64,000 nucleotides of DNA from Flectonema sp. DT1601 (Eukaryota > Euglenozoa > Diplonemea > Diplonemida > Diplonemidae): positions 1,184,501-1,248,500 of the forward strand of contig OZ025781.1 in NCBI GenBank assembly GCA_964019425.1, read 5' to 3'. The position numbers were made by a program, and so were the translations under genes. A model generated the notes under the pieces. That model saw only the letters and a list, made by a program, of their open reading frames with translations. It did not search any database and was not told where the DNA came from. Positions 33,801 through 48,359 of the stretch are shown one piece after another. Positions within the stretch are counted from its first letter, which is position 1, and each line of letters starts with the position of its first letter.

Positions 33801-36800
33801 TGGAGCAAAGTGGGGATTTGGTAGTTTCGTAGTCATGTATAGTTTGAAATTAGAATCGTAAGGTATAGCGTTCTCTCCTAACTTCATCATAACACTACTT
33901 CCTTCTAAGTATGTTTGTTTTAGTAAGATAGGTTCAAGAAGAGGGTCTAGGTCTTCAAGCACGTTCTCTAACAGACACGACGCTCCCAATCGAATGGCTC
34001 CTTCTAGAATTTGTGCATACTTTGGATCTGAAACCTTTGCAGTTACCAGTGGTGGTCTGCCGCTTTGATTGTCCTTTCCTTCCATAGTTTTAATCCAGGC
34101 ATTCGCTTGACCCTGAGGATCTATGATTAGAGGCCAACGGGTTCCCTTTGCTAATATAATCGCGTTTTCGGTACTTAAAGTATCCGAAGGAAGTCCTTGA
34201 AGGTTCCATTGTTGGATTTGAACAGGGTTGCCACAAGTAGCGGAGAGGGATACATCATCGCTGTGAGGGATTTCGATTTTATCGAGTTCACGTGCCCATA
34301 ACTGAGTTATTTCATTTCTGTAGTCGGAAGTGTATGGACCAAGATAGGCGACATAACCAGAAGCGATAATTACATCTCCGAGTACGTTCTTTTCTTGTCT
34401 CTCATACATGGCAACCAGTTCTATCCATCTACTCTTCTCACCAGAGAGACCGTCGATCAGTCTCGCTGCTCTGTCAAGACGAGCCTCAGTTTGAGCGACT
34501 TCCGCCTGCAGTTCTTGTTGCTTTGCAATAGCTGTGTTGAAATTAAATTCCAGCTCAGCTATTTTTGATTCCACGGCAGCGAGTTTTTTACTCGTGATTT
34601 CTAATGCGTCTTCCACAACTCGGAGTTCTTTTTCTGCTCCTTCAAGTTCTCGCCTTTTTGGTTCAACTTCGAGGTTCACGTGGTAATAACGAAACATAGC
34701 ATGAACCCATTGACACATACCAGCACATGGAACGGAAACTTTCTTTACTTCGATCGGACTGAACTTGTCATCGTCGATGAATTTCTGAAGTTGTCCGATG
34801 AGTGTTTTTGACATTTTATCTGCTTCGTAGTTCAACATGAACTCGTGAAGTCCTGAAGCATCGCGGAGTTCTTCTCTAGCAGGAGTCCACCAATCTTCTT
34901 CTTTTTGTCCTCCCTTGTTGACTTTGTTAGCACCACGTCCTTTAACTGTTAAAACAGCCTGCATGACAAGCAGAACACCTCCCGGAGGAGAGGAATACTT
35001 TCCAACCTCTTGGAGATCTCTCACTTTTAGATTTCGAAGAATCTTTTTAGCCTCATCAAGTGCCGGTAGAGCTTCGTCAAGCATCTCTTGAGCTTGTTTT
35101 TTAATACCACTGCAAACCGCTGCTTTTTCTGAAGCAGCGGTTTCTTCGACCTTGGCAGCATCTCTGGCTACGTCTGCTTCTTCTTTATCGACGGATATCT
35201 GTTCCATCATTAAATTAACTTCGTCTTGTGTTTTAACGAGTTCAGGTTGTCTTGCTTGAAGAGTTACTTGGAGATCGCTTACTGTGTCTTCAGTTTCGTG
35301 GAGTTTTGTAAGACCGTTTAGAAGTCGTTGTTTGTTTTGAGTAGTCTCTTGTCTCTTTTCAGCTAACATTCTCTGAAACACATCTAACAGTCCGAGATAC
35401 GACGCAGGAGTTACATAAGTCTGTCTTCGTTTTTCAGTAAAAAACTTTATCGTCAACTCCTGAGATGATCTGTGTAAGATTGTGAACATTTTATTAACCA
35501 GCTGCATAGTTTCAGCTGTCCCTATGACACAACCAGACTTACAAAACGTATCTGTTGCGACACTACAAAGAGCCTCAGCAGGCCATGGGTCATACCAGTC
35601 TATTGTGCAACAGTTACTTAGACTTGGGAACTGCCTCATACGAGTTCTGAATGCCTCTCCGATTGGACTAAACGCCAATACGATGTGTAAGTTACGTCTT
35701 ACCTGACTAATAAATCGTGAGTATAAGGATAACTTTGTTGTTGGTAATCGTTCCGCCTGACATACTGATCTAAAGTAGTTGTGAATGTTGTCAAGTTCAG
35801 CTCCGTCGAATAAATTTGGTACGTCAGCCGTTCCTAACAAACTCGCAACATCTTCCATAAAGATTGGTTTTATTATTTGAGTATCAGTAAATAAGAAACA
35901 AGTTCCCTTATCTTCAACACCAGCATCGTTCATAAGACTTCTGAGTGATTCTTTCCAATCTGCTACGGTGAAAGATTTCGTAATCTCAAGATAAAAAACT
36001 TCCAACTCAGGAATGTATGTTGCCAATCTAGCAAGTGATTTCCTACCAGAACCACCAATCCCGAGAAGCAATGCGTGACCTGATGGCATCTGAAGAACTC
36101 TCGAGATCCGAGCAACGTGTTCAGCAGCGTCTAAGAATATTACTAGCGGCATAGCAGGTCTGGAACTGTCAGATGTTTCATTATAGTCTTGAAGATACTG
36201 TGACATTGATGTTACGAATGCATGCATATCAGTCACCTCATCATATACTCTAGACTCAATATCGGGTATCATAAAGTCACCATAGACAAGTCTTTCTGTA
36301 GTGATGATGTCTTTTAAACCATTTTCAACTTCAAAAGTATTTTTACACAACCTGTCTAACTCATCATTTAGAGTATTCCGATCTGCTACACAGATTAATC
36401 TATCTCTGAAGACTCGAATACACTCATGACACCATAACTTTATCATATTTATCGGAGTTGTTATAATACGTGGTTCAATGTTATAGATCAGAGTAAAGAC
36501 TTTTGTGATGTCTCGCAGATTAAACACATAGTGAACGTGATTAGGAGTTGGTAAAAAACTCTTACAAACGAAATGAAATAAACTAGTCGTCGCTGAAATA
36601 ATCTGAGGAATGATTTCCATCACATCTTGAGACAGAGAAACTGTTGCTAATCTTCCTTTCATCATAACTGTTTCGAATATTAACATTACGGATTCGTCAT
36701 CCATTTCTGGAAATGATACGATATTAAAGTGTCTTAGAAATCGATTTGTAACATGTTGGCGTCCACCACCAGGAGGACCCATCGAACATGTCAAAACAAC

Positions 36801-39800
36801 GTCAATAACTTCGTTATATTTAATTGGAGGAAGATAGTTATAAAACCCAGCGTGGTCTAAAAACTGCCTCAACAATTCAATTGGTGGTTGGGCTCCATAC
36901 TGTTCCTTGATTGGCATGTTGGCGTCATCAACGAATATTACGAAGGTCTTTCCAATTGAAGGCCCCCATGTAGTCGACTCAATTCCGTTTCTACGTTTTT
37001 CAACTTTTCCCATCAACGTATTCTGACATTGGTTACTATGAGTCTGAGCACTGAATGATAAAAAGATACCACTGTACTTCTCTGGAAGTCCTCCCATGAT
37101 CAGACTCTGAATGCCAACAGTTTTACCTGTTCCTGTTGGTCCAGCAGCAATCAAGTTCGATCCCCCCTTGATTAATAATTTACACAGAAAATTTGATCTG
37201 ATCGTGTCTTTAGTTCGGACAATGAGATCTCCGAATTTCGCTTTTGGATCGATCGTTACTTGAGGTTCAGTTGAAAGCCAATGTTTCCATCCTAACTCCT
37301 TGTCTTCATCCCATTCGTAATAAAGATCATACAAAGTGATTTGTGAACCTTCGTATTCAGTCGGTATTTGAGATAGTAGAGCCTCGTCATTCTCTGATAA
37401 CATTTTAGTTAAAAACTCTGAAAACTTAACTCTACCTTCACTGTTACAAGATCCACCAATTGACCAAACAATCGACAACAAGAAGTATGGCTTAATGGTT
37501 AATTCAACAGCCTGTATTATTTCATCACTCGGTTCGAGTCCCCCACAGAGAGCAACAAATTGAGAAATGAACCCATCCATGACACGGAATGCGGAGTCCA
37601 CAAGATTATTATCAACTGTAGGAACGTATTCAACACAATTTAATCTGATAAAGTCGATACACTTTGAGTAGTAGATGATGGATCTTTCTTCCAATAAAGT
37701 TGCGTATTTTGAGTACAGAGGAGGAAGCCTTTGAACCCATGACTTTATTCTATCAGCAGTCGGTGTACAAGACTGCGGTTCCATATAAATCATTCCACAT
37801 CGAGATACCGTAGCAGGAGACGCCACAGCTAAGTCTTCTACCTCGAAGACCATCGTCATACATCTCGACATTTGAATAATTTCACCACTTACTAGACAGA
37901 GTTTTTTATTATCATCTAAAACAGTATTCATCGATTCGATCCAAAGAGCGTCAACTGGACCATCAAATACGACCCATTGTTTAGCACCACTCGAGTCTTT
38001 AGCTGCTCTTCTGAATAGCACGCAGAGAATACCATCGCTCCATTCGTGAGTAGTCTCATCGTAGGCTCCGTAAAGTTGATTCATAGTGATGCTCTTTGGG
38101 TTGCAAATGTGTGTTTTTACTTTTGAATATTTCTTTGTTTCCGTAGTTTGAACTTTTTGATTTGCAATTCCAATCATCGCCTGTTGAAGAACCTTGTAGT
38201 TACAAGTCTTTCCACCTCCTGCCTGACCAACCAACATGAGTCCGTGACGTAAGACAGTCACTTCATAGAGTTGAACACATTTATGAATGAATTCAGGAAC
38301 CTGTTTTGGTTTGTTGTTGTTTTTTTGTTTTTAATAACGTTGTCTGGTTCACGTACTTGAGTGTACTCAGCATACCTGTTGCAGTCCAAACTTTTCAATA
38401 GCGCTTGCAATTCCTTGCATTAAAACTCCGTAGTCAACTTGTGGTAGTTTCACTCCAGGAAACAAGTCTGAAATAATGTTTTCAAACAAAACGATATCAG
38501 CTTTTAAAAATTTTGGAACATTCGAGTCTCTAAGAGATCGAAGTAGTAATTGCGACTCGTCTTCATTTGGTAATTCTCGTTTATTAATCCCCGCAGCAGT
38601 GATGACCGTATTCACAGCTCTCATTCCAAAATCGTAGTGGTCCTGGGTACTCAACTGTTCACTTGACAATTGAAAAGTTTGGTTCATTTTCTTACTCAGA
38701 GGACGTGCATTTCGATATCCGTATGAAAACAGTCTTATCTCACCAATTAAAGCATAGTCGGGAACCATGCATGCGACAGGTCTGAATAAAACCTTTAAAT
38801 TATCAGGTAACTCTGTTCTACCAGCGTATCCTGGATTCATTGTAATGAAGACAGCATGAGTTGGATCGACTACAATTTCAGATCCCTCGAATTCTATTCG
38901 GTATTGTTGTCGTTTTAAAGCTTCCTGGAGGTCGCTTACCTGTTTGATTTGTTTTGTTTTTGTTTTGTTTTTTTTAAAGAGAGAAAGGCACAAGTGGCTG
39001 AACATACCTGTTGGGCAACAACTGAAAGCACTTCAACATCAATTCTGTTAAATTCATCAAAACAAGCCCAGGCTCCAGTCATTGCCAATCCTTTAAAGAA
39101 CTTTCCCATTGCTCTGAAATCAAGACCTTCCTGACAATTAAATACAACGCATTGCTTCGCAAGTGCTTTTGCTAAATCTTTTGTTGTTTCGGTTTTACCA
39201 GTTCCGGCTGGACCTGCAGGAGCACCACCAAGACACAATGCAAGAGCTCCAGTCAGCGTTAAGTAAATTCTGTCTGTTAAAGGAGTAACTACTAATCTCA
39301 TGGTATTTCCGAGGTATTCACCTCCGTAGATAAATTCAGCATCGACTTGTCTGATTTTACATCTTTCATCAGAAGTGTCGTAGTAGTATCGAAGTTGTTT
39401 AATCCAATCAAAACTTGTGATTGAATCTGTTTTACTTGACAACATATTAAAACAAGTATCCTTAGCATGAACTTCTATAGTGATGAGTGCTCCCATGTTG
39501 ACACGTTGTCTTCTATCTAATGGTGACTGAACTACTTCAACTAATTCCAGTAGTTGGAGTTCACTCTTTTTAGCGTACTTCTCAAGACCAAGGATCCCTT
39601 CGTTGTTTAACGCTTCTTCAATTTCAAGAGTCCAATAGATCTGAGCAGCTGCGATGACGATTTGACCAGCGTGGTCAAGAACCCATTTTCTTCTTTCAGT
39701 TTCTACGTATGTAGTGTTAGCGATTGTTACTGCCTGGTGTAATCCAAGTTTCATTCCAAGTTCAATTTCACCCAACCAGACTTCAACATTGTTCAGTGGG

Positions 39801-42800
39801 AGGATTGGTTTTACGAATGATATCATTTCATCGTCTGAAGAGATCCATCCGAGCATTTCATTATCAGTTTCACCCCACTGAAGACAAGTCATGAATTCCA
39901 TTAATTTAGTTAAGTGATTGTCTACTGCTCTCGGATCTCTTGTTTGAGATAATATTTCAAGCAACTCCTCATCAGATAAGAAGTAAAATCTACCAAACAA
40001 TTGTCTCTTCTCACCGAGATAGTCGTTTAGACCTTTTTGAACGACTTCTAAATTTTTGTTGGCATCCACGAACTGGTCAAGAAGTTTATTTGATTTGGTG
40101 CAGAAGTCCATCGCGAATGGATTCTGACTCGCTTGTCCGAGAATCTTCCTCCAAGTTCTGTCAACTTTGTCGAATTTTTTCGCTAAAACTGGGAGTTGCA
40201 TTTGGATATCTTCAGCAGCGAAGATCGGCTGTAAGTACAACCATGCTCTCTGACACTCTAACCATTGTTCTAAGATTTCTGATACGAGAGAGAGTGCCTG
40301 ATCCCATTCCAATATCTGATCTTCAAAGTGAGCTTTAAAAGGACTGAATGACAATTGTTGAGTCAGGTTCACATCATCGTCTAGTCTTGCCTGAACATCT
40401 TCAGATCCTTTCATCATATAAGTCTTTGTTTCTTTGTAAGGTTCAATCTTGAAAGCAACATCCTTCCATTTCTGATACATTCCAGCCAAACTTGATTCAA
40501 TGCCGTGTTCCTTAGCAGCGACTTCACAAACTTTTATTATCGTCTCTTTGTATGTTATCAGATCGCGGTCTCTACAGTCCTGAAGAGTTTGAATTGAGTC
40601 TGCAGGACTATCAGGATTGAGAGTACCTGCGGGTAACCTTCCAGCTAATTCCTTCCAATGACGTTCTTTCATACCAGGATTTCTTAACGACTGAACAATA
40701 GGAACTAAAGGTGAAAAGTCTTGTAGCTGCATACGAATTTCGTCGACGATCTTAATTTGAGGTTTGTCGCGGAAGACTTTTCGTAAAGCTACCATCGTTT
40801 TCTCAGCTTGTTCGACGTTTTTCTTTAACTCGTCTGGGTCTAGTGTTACAAACGGATCCTTGTGCCAACCGTCGGTCCAATTTTGCCAATCGTTTGTTGT
40901 GATCCAGAGCTCAGCATACGGTTTGAATTCTTTACCTACTTCTAGGATTTGACGATAAGCAACAACCTCATCTCCGAATAGCTCTTGTTTTCTATTGAAT
41001 TCAGCTGACAGTTCTCTTGCGTCGTTTATTCTCTTCTGAAGAGACTTTACGTCAGCAGCCAACGAAGCAACGTTAACTTGTAAATCAGTTTGAGCTGAAA
41101 ATTTCTGAACATCTCTCGCGACTTTTTCAATTTCTTTTTTGAACGTATCCTGTTCTACGATCATCGCGTCGTGTAACTTTTCAGCTTCAGCATCAAGTCT
41201 TTTGGTCACAGCGTCGATTTGAAGTTCTAATTTTTTTGGCCAATAAATAGCATCCCATTTACCACGAAAGTCTTCATCAGTAAGTTGATACTGAAATTGT
41301 TCTAAAATGGAATAGAAGGTTTTCATGTCGTCAATCTTTGATAATAATCCTTCTGGGGAATGGACCTGTTCTGGTATTTCTTTTTTTATAAATGATCTCG
41401 TGTTGAATAAAGCTTCTACAGTCTGAGCTGGTCTTTGCATCATCGCTGATATTTTCGTGAATTGTTCTCGAATTGCTTTTGCTTTTTCCTTTGCTAAGTC
41501 TTTAATCAAATCTTCAACACATTTTTTTAACTCATCGTGTTTTCTCTCCATTGCAGTTCTGAAAGTAGTGCAGTCAACAAAGAAATTTCCAACTTCCATG
41601 TAGTGGGGAATTTCTTTTCTGACTTCTTTTTTTTTCCTTTCATGTTTTTTAATCTCTGCAGCCATCTCATCGGTCGGGTTTTTTGCGTCAGGATCGGTAC
41701 ACTGTGTCTGAAAATCACGTATATAAACAGCTTTATCAAGACAAATGATGTCTGTGTATTTTAAATATGTTTCTTTGTATTCTTGAAGTGGTGCGAGTGA
41801 TTTTCTAACAGCAGCAATAACTCGATTTCTCATCTCGACTACTCTTCTGTCAGTAGGGGAAACACTGTCACAAAACGGACCATTATCTTCAGGCCAAAAA
41901 TAATTTTGCATGACGTATTTCTCTAATTGCGGGATATTATGAATCGAAAGCACTGCTCGGTCAAAAAGATTGACCATTGTTTGTTCAAATTTTATTATAG
42001 GAGTGTTATAGCTGAAGTCACCATCTCTCTCAACCAACTCGAGTGTAAATAAAGGAGTTTTTTCAATCGCGGCTGGATCGTCACTGCCAGGCCATGAGTT
42101 ATGAACTATGTACATGTCCTTCACAGTGACTGAGAAGTTTGATACATCTTCAATAAATTCAGTAAAGCAAGTTATCGATTCAAGTACAAGAAAGTGAAGG
42201 GTGTCTTCCATCATGTATTTCACAGTTGTTAAAAATTTCTTTAATTTCGAAATGTCGTAAATTTCTTTATTCTTTTCTTCTAAATTAAGCCATCCCTTAC
42301 CCACACCAGCGATATGATTCACAACACAATCTTTTAAAAGTCTTTTCCAATCATTTTTTAAAAAGTGAACTCGTTCAGTCAGAACATCCTGTTGTAAACT
42401 TTCAAAATCCTGAAGACTCATGTGACGCTCTTTAGGAAACATAAATAACGGTTCCTTCAATACGTCTTGACAGGCTTCTCTAACTGCAGCAAGTGAGTTG
42501 ATTACTTCTGGTTGCGTAAAGTACGTAGAAAAATTAAAAGCTTGATTCCCAGCAATGAATTCCTGACGAGCTCCAGGTGGAACCGCGGCAACCTTCTCAA
42601 GAGCCTTTGGAGAAGTCATATCTGATGGACCTTGTTGAATATTAGACTTAGAAAGACCCCTGAAGATATCTGTTAAGTTATTTGCTTCTACATCAGTTAT
42701 TGATTCCAGTTTATGTTCAAGCATGACTCTGTTCATGCATCTGTTCCAATCAAGAGTGAATTCTTGGACTAATGCTTCTTCCTGGCTTTTAATATTCTTC

Positions 42801-43743
42801 CTGTCCTCCGCTGGCAATGATCTAATTTGTGTTCCCAAACGTGTTATTACTTCCAGGAGAGATGATTTTATTTTTGGTAGCTCATCCGTTGGCATTGAAT
42901 CGCAGCAGAGTTTGTATCTGATTAGATTAGTTTATTATGAGAGTCTTCGGTATCACACTTTACAGTCTACTATTTGTTAAACAAGAAATAAATTTCATAC
43001 CGTAGCCATTCAAGTGCTTGATTTCTCTGTTTTGAAGCCTTCACAAGTCTTTGAGTGTAGGGAGTTGGGTCTTCTGATAAAAAGTTAACAAGTAGTCGAG
43101 GAAGCCATGATGATTCTTCAATTTCAGAAGGTTTAGCACCCCAAAGAATTCGAAGTTTATTCGATTCTTTATTCCAATCAACAACTCTGCAGTAGTCAAA
43201 GGTCCACTGACTAGTCGTCTTGTCTTTATGAAGTGCTTTAGCTGGTAGGTAGAAATGAGTTTCTGGAGCATTATCAGGAACTCCATCATGTGCTAAACTC
43301 ATCCACTCATCAGCAGTGCGAGGATCAAATGAAGTATCGTCAAAGATCTCAAGTGGGAGAGTGAGACCTTCCCGAGTCCCAATCTCGTTGAGAGAGAGAC
43401 CAGCAATTTGACAAAGCCTTTCAATGTCTTGTGCTTCGTATTGTCGACGTTTTCTTTCCATCTCAATCTTTCGTGGAACTCTACCCCTAACATGTTCATA
43501 TGGTAGCAGTACTTTGGGTTCTAATGCCCTCGGAGGTAAATTGTCATAAAGTTTGTGGTGGGGAACACCAGAAGCCCTCGCAATCAAAGCGCCATCACCA
43601 GGATCGGTATGAGATCTCGGGGACTCGACAACTTCGTCTTCTTCTTCTTCCAATATAACTTGCGGAGGAGGTGTTTTTTGACTGCTTACCTTCGGTTTAG
43701 CTTTTGGCCTGAGTGTGCTTCTCAGCTTTCCGTTATTTCCCAT
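30864..43743 (-). CDS. Axonemal dynein heavy chain, DNAH1-like inner-arm type
   Basis: Six exons: 43743-43001, 42917-39008, 38939-38376, 38300-31596, 31519-31427 and 31346-30864. Introns are 83, 68, 75, 76 and 80 nt. The spliced frame is 4165 aa, normal for a single-headed inner-arm chain. Tail and linker occupy about 1-1450. Walker A motifs are AAA1 GPAGTGKTE (about 1486), AAA2 GQAGGGKT (about 1763), AAA3 GPTGTGKT (about 2126) and AAA4 GIGGSGRKS (about 2483). The stalk coiled coils flank the microtubule-binding tip (about 2830-3100). AAA5-6 and the C-terminal domain (WFQPVQD, CPLYKT) follow. All four nucleotide sites look intact. The N-terminus ([25 protein letters not shown]) resembles DNAH1, hence the subtype, which is inference. 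The protein moves axonemal microtubules during ciliary beating. E3 and E4 begin with GT, so alternative acceptors should be considered. Confidence 0.95.
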
Positions 43744-44849
43744 TCGTCAGCCCTGACTGCGACTCTCGGCGCAGACAGAACTTCCCCAATGTCCACCACT
43801 GTAATAAGAAACTGAATTAAGTGATTGAAATGAAGAAAGAAAGACAGAAAACGCAACAGACGTGACATAAGCGATAACTCATAAGTCAGTCAGTAGAATG
43901 CTCAGCACCTATTAAACACACCGAAGGGTTCTTTAATATCATTCTCTCGTATCTACATATCCCAACTCTGGAAGGGGGATAAAGAATTGTGAGGGTAATT
44001 ACTGAACAGAAGAGAAAAATAAATAGAAAGAGAAAGAAAAAAAAATATAAATAAAAAAAAATAAAAAATGAAATCAAAATTTAAAAACAATAAGCTACAG
44101 GCATATCTAAATTGAAATGAAAAAAAAAAAAAAGTACATATAAAAAAACCCCCTTCAGACACAGACGATTCTCAACATTATTGCAGCGGATAAATCCTAT
44201 GCGAGTGTTTCTTTTTTTGGATTATTAAAAATTTATGTTTTTTTTTTTTTTTTTTTCTGATGATGAGGTCACAGTTAAGTAACCAACCATCAATTAATAT
44301 ATAAATATAACCATAGAAGGAAAATTTTTTATTAAATCGGTTTTTTTTAGTGAGAAAAAAAAAAAAAAAAAAAAAAAAAAAAGGTACAAAAAAAATTAAA
44401 TAAAGAAGGAAAGAGGAGCACTCTATTCTCACTAGTTCCCCTTATAAATTTGTAATGCTAAAAAAAAAAACAAAAAGAAAACTCTGTGCTGTTTTCTGTC
44501 CAACAGTTTTGTTTATTTTTCTCCTCCGAGTATGAATATGGTTAAGTGAGTTTTCTGCCCTCCCCCAGAATACTGATTCCACGACTACTAGTAGGAGGAG
44601 GAGGAGGAAAAATAAAATAAAATAAATAAATCTATTTGGGGAAAAAAAAAAAAAAAAATTAAAAATTAAAAAACAATACGAACTAAAAATAAATTTAACA
44701 AAAATAAGACACCTTTTCCTTTCATTTTTTTTTTTTTTTTCTTTCTTTCTCAAGGAGCCCCACAGCTAATGGCGCCGTACAGAAACAAATACAAATTCCA
44801 CCACCTTTTAGTAATCAAGGGGTTGTGATAAAACACATGTCAACTTTTA
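43744..44849. other. Intergenic region between dynein and myosin genes
   Basis: Non-coding on both strands: Phe- and Lys-rich frames arise from homopolymers (A run near 44355-44382). This interval should contain the dynein promoter and the myosin 3' end; the minus strand has TTAATAAAAG directly at the myosin stop, a possible polyadenylation signal. Confidence 0.5.
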
Positions 44850-47800
44850 TTAATATGTTTGTCCAGGAAGTTCACTTACGTGACATCTGTTTTAGTTTGT
44901 TTGGTTTTTTTTTTTATTCTTCCAAAAAAAAAAAATATTTTCGTTGTATACATACTTTGAACCATCAGGAAGCAATACCAATCCATCAGAAGTAGGTACC
45001 CAGTCAGGATGACTTGGGTTAAGAGGTGACTTACTGTTGAATGGTGAATAACGATTCGTGATTAACTTGTAGGGATTACTTTGAACGTTGCGAGACATCT
45101 TTTTAAGCCGTTTTACCATATCTAAGGAGTGAGCTGCTGAAGGGTTTGCTTTAACCGTTTTTGGATCTGATGGATTGTAATTTGGTGATCGAGAACGGGT
45201 TCTGTGATTGCTACTCGCACTTCTCACAGACCTTCCAGGTAGAGTCGTACTGTATAAATGACCAGCTTGAGGTGCCCCAGCCATTGAAACTCTACTAAAG
45301 GTGGGAACACTAAAAGAACTATCGCTATTAGTAACAACAGCACCTGATTGTTTACTACTAAACTTATCTCTTGAACGTGGTGCTAACTGTTTAGCTGATG
45401 GAACTGAAGAACAGAATATTTCTTGATCAAATTGGCGTTTAACTCTCTTATTCATTTCTCTTTCACTACTATAGAGTACCTTAGCCTCATCAATATTATC
45501 TTGGACTCTTTGAAGATGAAGCCATTTTCGATATTCTTCAGCAACTTGTTCGTCTTCTTCAAGTCGTTTATCTTCAACAACACGAGCCCATAGAAGTTGA
45601 GCTCTGTGACGCTGTTCTTGATGTTGTTGTTCTGCTATGCGGAATCTTTGTTCATCTTCTAATCGCTCTCTCTGAAGTTGTCTTTGTTGCATTACATTAA
45701 AGTCTTCTTTTAGAACGTCTAATACTCTCAGTAGGTGTTCTTGTTCTTTTCGTTCTGTTTGAATTCTGTATCCCTCTTCAGCCATTTTAAAGTCACTTTG
45801 TTCCAAAGCGTCTCTCATTGGTCTGTCACGATGCCACTTGTCGTGAAGACCGTGTAGATCTTTTCTTTTTAAGTCTCCTAAGTGATGCATTTGATCGAGT
45901 TCTAATTTTCTAACTGCTAACCTGCTTCGCTCTTCTTCTCTAACGAGGTCTTGAAGCATTAGAGCTCCCTCGAGTAGTGATTCTTTTCGGAGTTCGTATT
46001 CTGTTCTCTTGGCGTATATTTGAGATAACAATGAACGACACGCTGACTGAATCATCGCAACTTTTTTATTGCTGCGAAGGATTGCAGTTATCCAACGAGA
46101 TCGTCGCAGATGAGCGAATTTCTGAACCAAAACAGCATGATGATTTAAAGCTCTGGTTCTGGCTTCTTCAACTACTGACCACGATTCTGATTTTAGAAAT
46201 ACTTTTGTTCTTCCAACCTGACCGAGAGTTGAATTTATATTAAGTTTCGACAACACAGTAGCAGCAGTCTTTGCGTGATCACCCGGCGTTGCGTCATTGC
46301 CAGCTATTGCTCTGTATCTGGTTATGAATTCAGTGAATGAAAGTCTCACTGAATATCCCATTTTTCTTATTCTAACAGTCTCTAAGACACCAGCTGAACG
46401 GAGTTGGTTCATTACTTCTTGTCCAGAAAACTTTCTCGGTTTCTTACTGTGATGTGGTTTCACACATCGAATCCAATGCGGGTTCGTTGCATTTATAACC
46501 GACATTAACTCTTGGAGTTGTGTTTTATAAAGACGAGATACTGTTGGTTTTCTACCGATGATTTCAACAGGTGGAGGAATGACTTCTCCAACAAATTGAT
46601 CAGCACTTCCTCTTATGATTCTCTTAATTGAGTCTTTTAGAGTATCCATATTCTTTTCTCTCCATCCATCGACGTTATACATGACAGTCGATGCGTAGTG
46701 TCGAATTCCGAATGCAGACTGGTCAATTCTGTGTTTGACATAAGAAGGATGGGATCCTTGAGCCTCTGCTAACTTACTAGCAAATGACAGGTCAGATCCT
46801 TTTCCAAGTTGAACCTCTTCGTCGAGGAGAGATAAAACACCGAGAGTCGACGTGATCAAATCAAGAGTCGGAGCATTGTCGCTAAAAATAATACTTTGAG
46901 TATTAATACCTTCGTCTTTACATTCTTGCAAGTCTTTCGTAAATATAAAATTGTTGTAGTGATTTTGCAACTGTTCATTCGTTAAATTAATACACATCTG
47001 TTCAAAACTGTTATGTTCAAAGTGCTCAAATCCAAAAATGTCCAATAAACCAATCCAGTTCGATTCCGACGAAGCGTCAATTAAACTGTTAATTTTTCCG
47101 ACTAACCACAAAAAGATATTTTCATATAAAGTTTTACACATCGATGCTTTTTGTTCAGTTGCCTTGACTAGATCTAAAGAAGTAGTAAAGGTGTCGGCAG
47201 CGACAGTTCTTGTTGTAGTTGTAAGTTCAGTATAGAGTCGATTTGGATTTATTTTTAATAAATGAGTTCCAACGAACTCAAGAAGTTCCTTATCAGAATC
47301 GGATAGACAAGCTCTTCCATCCTTCTCTCTAAATGACATATTTGTTATGTGAAGAACAGCTGCTAATATGTTATACAAAGAATCTTGTTCAGACTTACTG
47401 ATACCGACTGTCGTCATTGCATTTCTAGTGTTTAAATATTCTTCAGCATCGTTGACACCTTCAATTGTAACAGCTTTACCAGAGCTGAGTGATTTATAGT
47501 CTGTGACTCTACCGAGTCTCATTCTGATTCTGTCTTCTGCACTGGCTCCTTGAACTAATTGATAAAAAGAATGATATCCACGTTCACCTTGACTGTGTGA
47601 AATAACTCTACTCTTCTCAAGCAAGTAGGGTGTTATATGAGCTCCAACTAGTACTCCTTCGGAATTAAATCTTAATTTCATGTATTTACCAAATCTCGAT
47701 GAGTTGTCATTTCGTGTAGTTTTTGCATTTCCAAAGGTTTCTAAAATCGGAGATGTTTTATTCACTTTTAGGTTTATCTGTCTCGCAATTTCACGTTGTT

Positions 47801-48359
47801 TCGCAGTAGCAGCCATCGTGCTTAACTCTCCAACGTATTTCATTACTATTTTTACTGCTTCGGTTTTCCCAGCTCCGGATTCTCCAGAAACCAAAATACT
47901 TTGATTTTCTCTCTTAGAAACCATAAGGCAATAAGCCTGATGAGCAATTGACCACGAATGAGGTAATTGTTTTGATCCTCTAGTCAAAGCTCTTGCACCC
48001 TCTTCAAGGTATCTAGGCATACAGTCATCAGTATAGTGAGGTAGTGTGTAGTCATAAGGATTGAGTGCTAGTACAATAGGCCCAATATTAGTATAAATAA
48101 TGTTGTCGCTGTATCGTTTTCTGACATGATAAAGTAGAGTACTGTCGTGTAGGTAACTCATTCTTAATAAATCATGAATAGGTGATAGAGACGATTCGAC
48201 TACCTTATGAACGCCTAATTCCTGTACGCTATGGCGACTTCCATCTTCACCTTCGCAGCTTCTAACTTTTCCCTGAATGTCCCGAACCGTTCCAATCACC
48301 CAACTCTCTTCGGGGTGAAGGAAAAAAACTCGGTCACCCACTTCGACCGAGCTTGTCAT
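44850..48359 (-). CDS. Myosin heavy chain, unconventional
   Basis: Two exons, 48359-44956 and 44886-44850, with a 69-nt intron (GTATG donor, AACAG acceptor). The product is 1146 aa ending …SKCHVSELPGQTY. If the intron were not removed, the frame would end in a Lys/Asn-rich tail instead. An SH3-like N-terminal domain (about 1-50) precedes the motor (about 60-735). The motor has P-loop GESGAGKTE (159-167), switch I NDNSSRFGK (217-225), switch II DIFGFEHFE, and the SH1 helix and converter after HWIRCVKP. The active-site elements are all present. The neck has one or two weak IQ motifs (about 740-800), followed by a charged Glu/Arg/Gln helix (about 815-985) and a Ser/Pro-rich tail. There is no recognisable cargo domain. 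It should be an actin-based motor; I cannot assign the class. Confidence 0.93.

Noticed and set aside
43680-43690. GTAAGC in the first dynein exon as a splice donor
   Set aside because: The reading frame continues through it into clear DNAH1-like sequence, so it need not be used.
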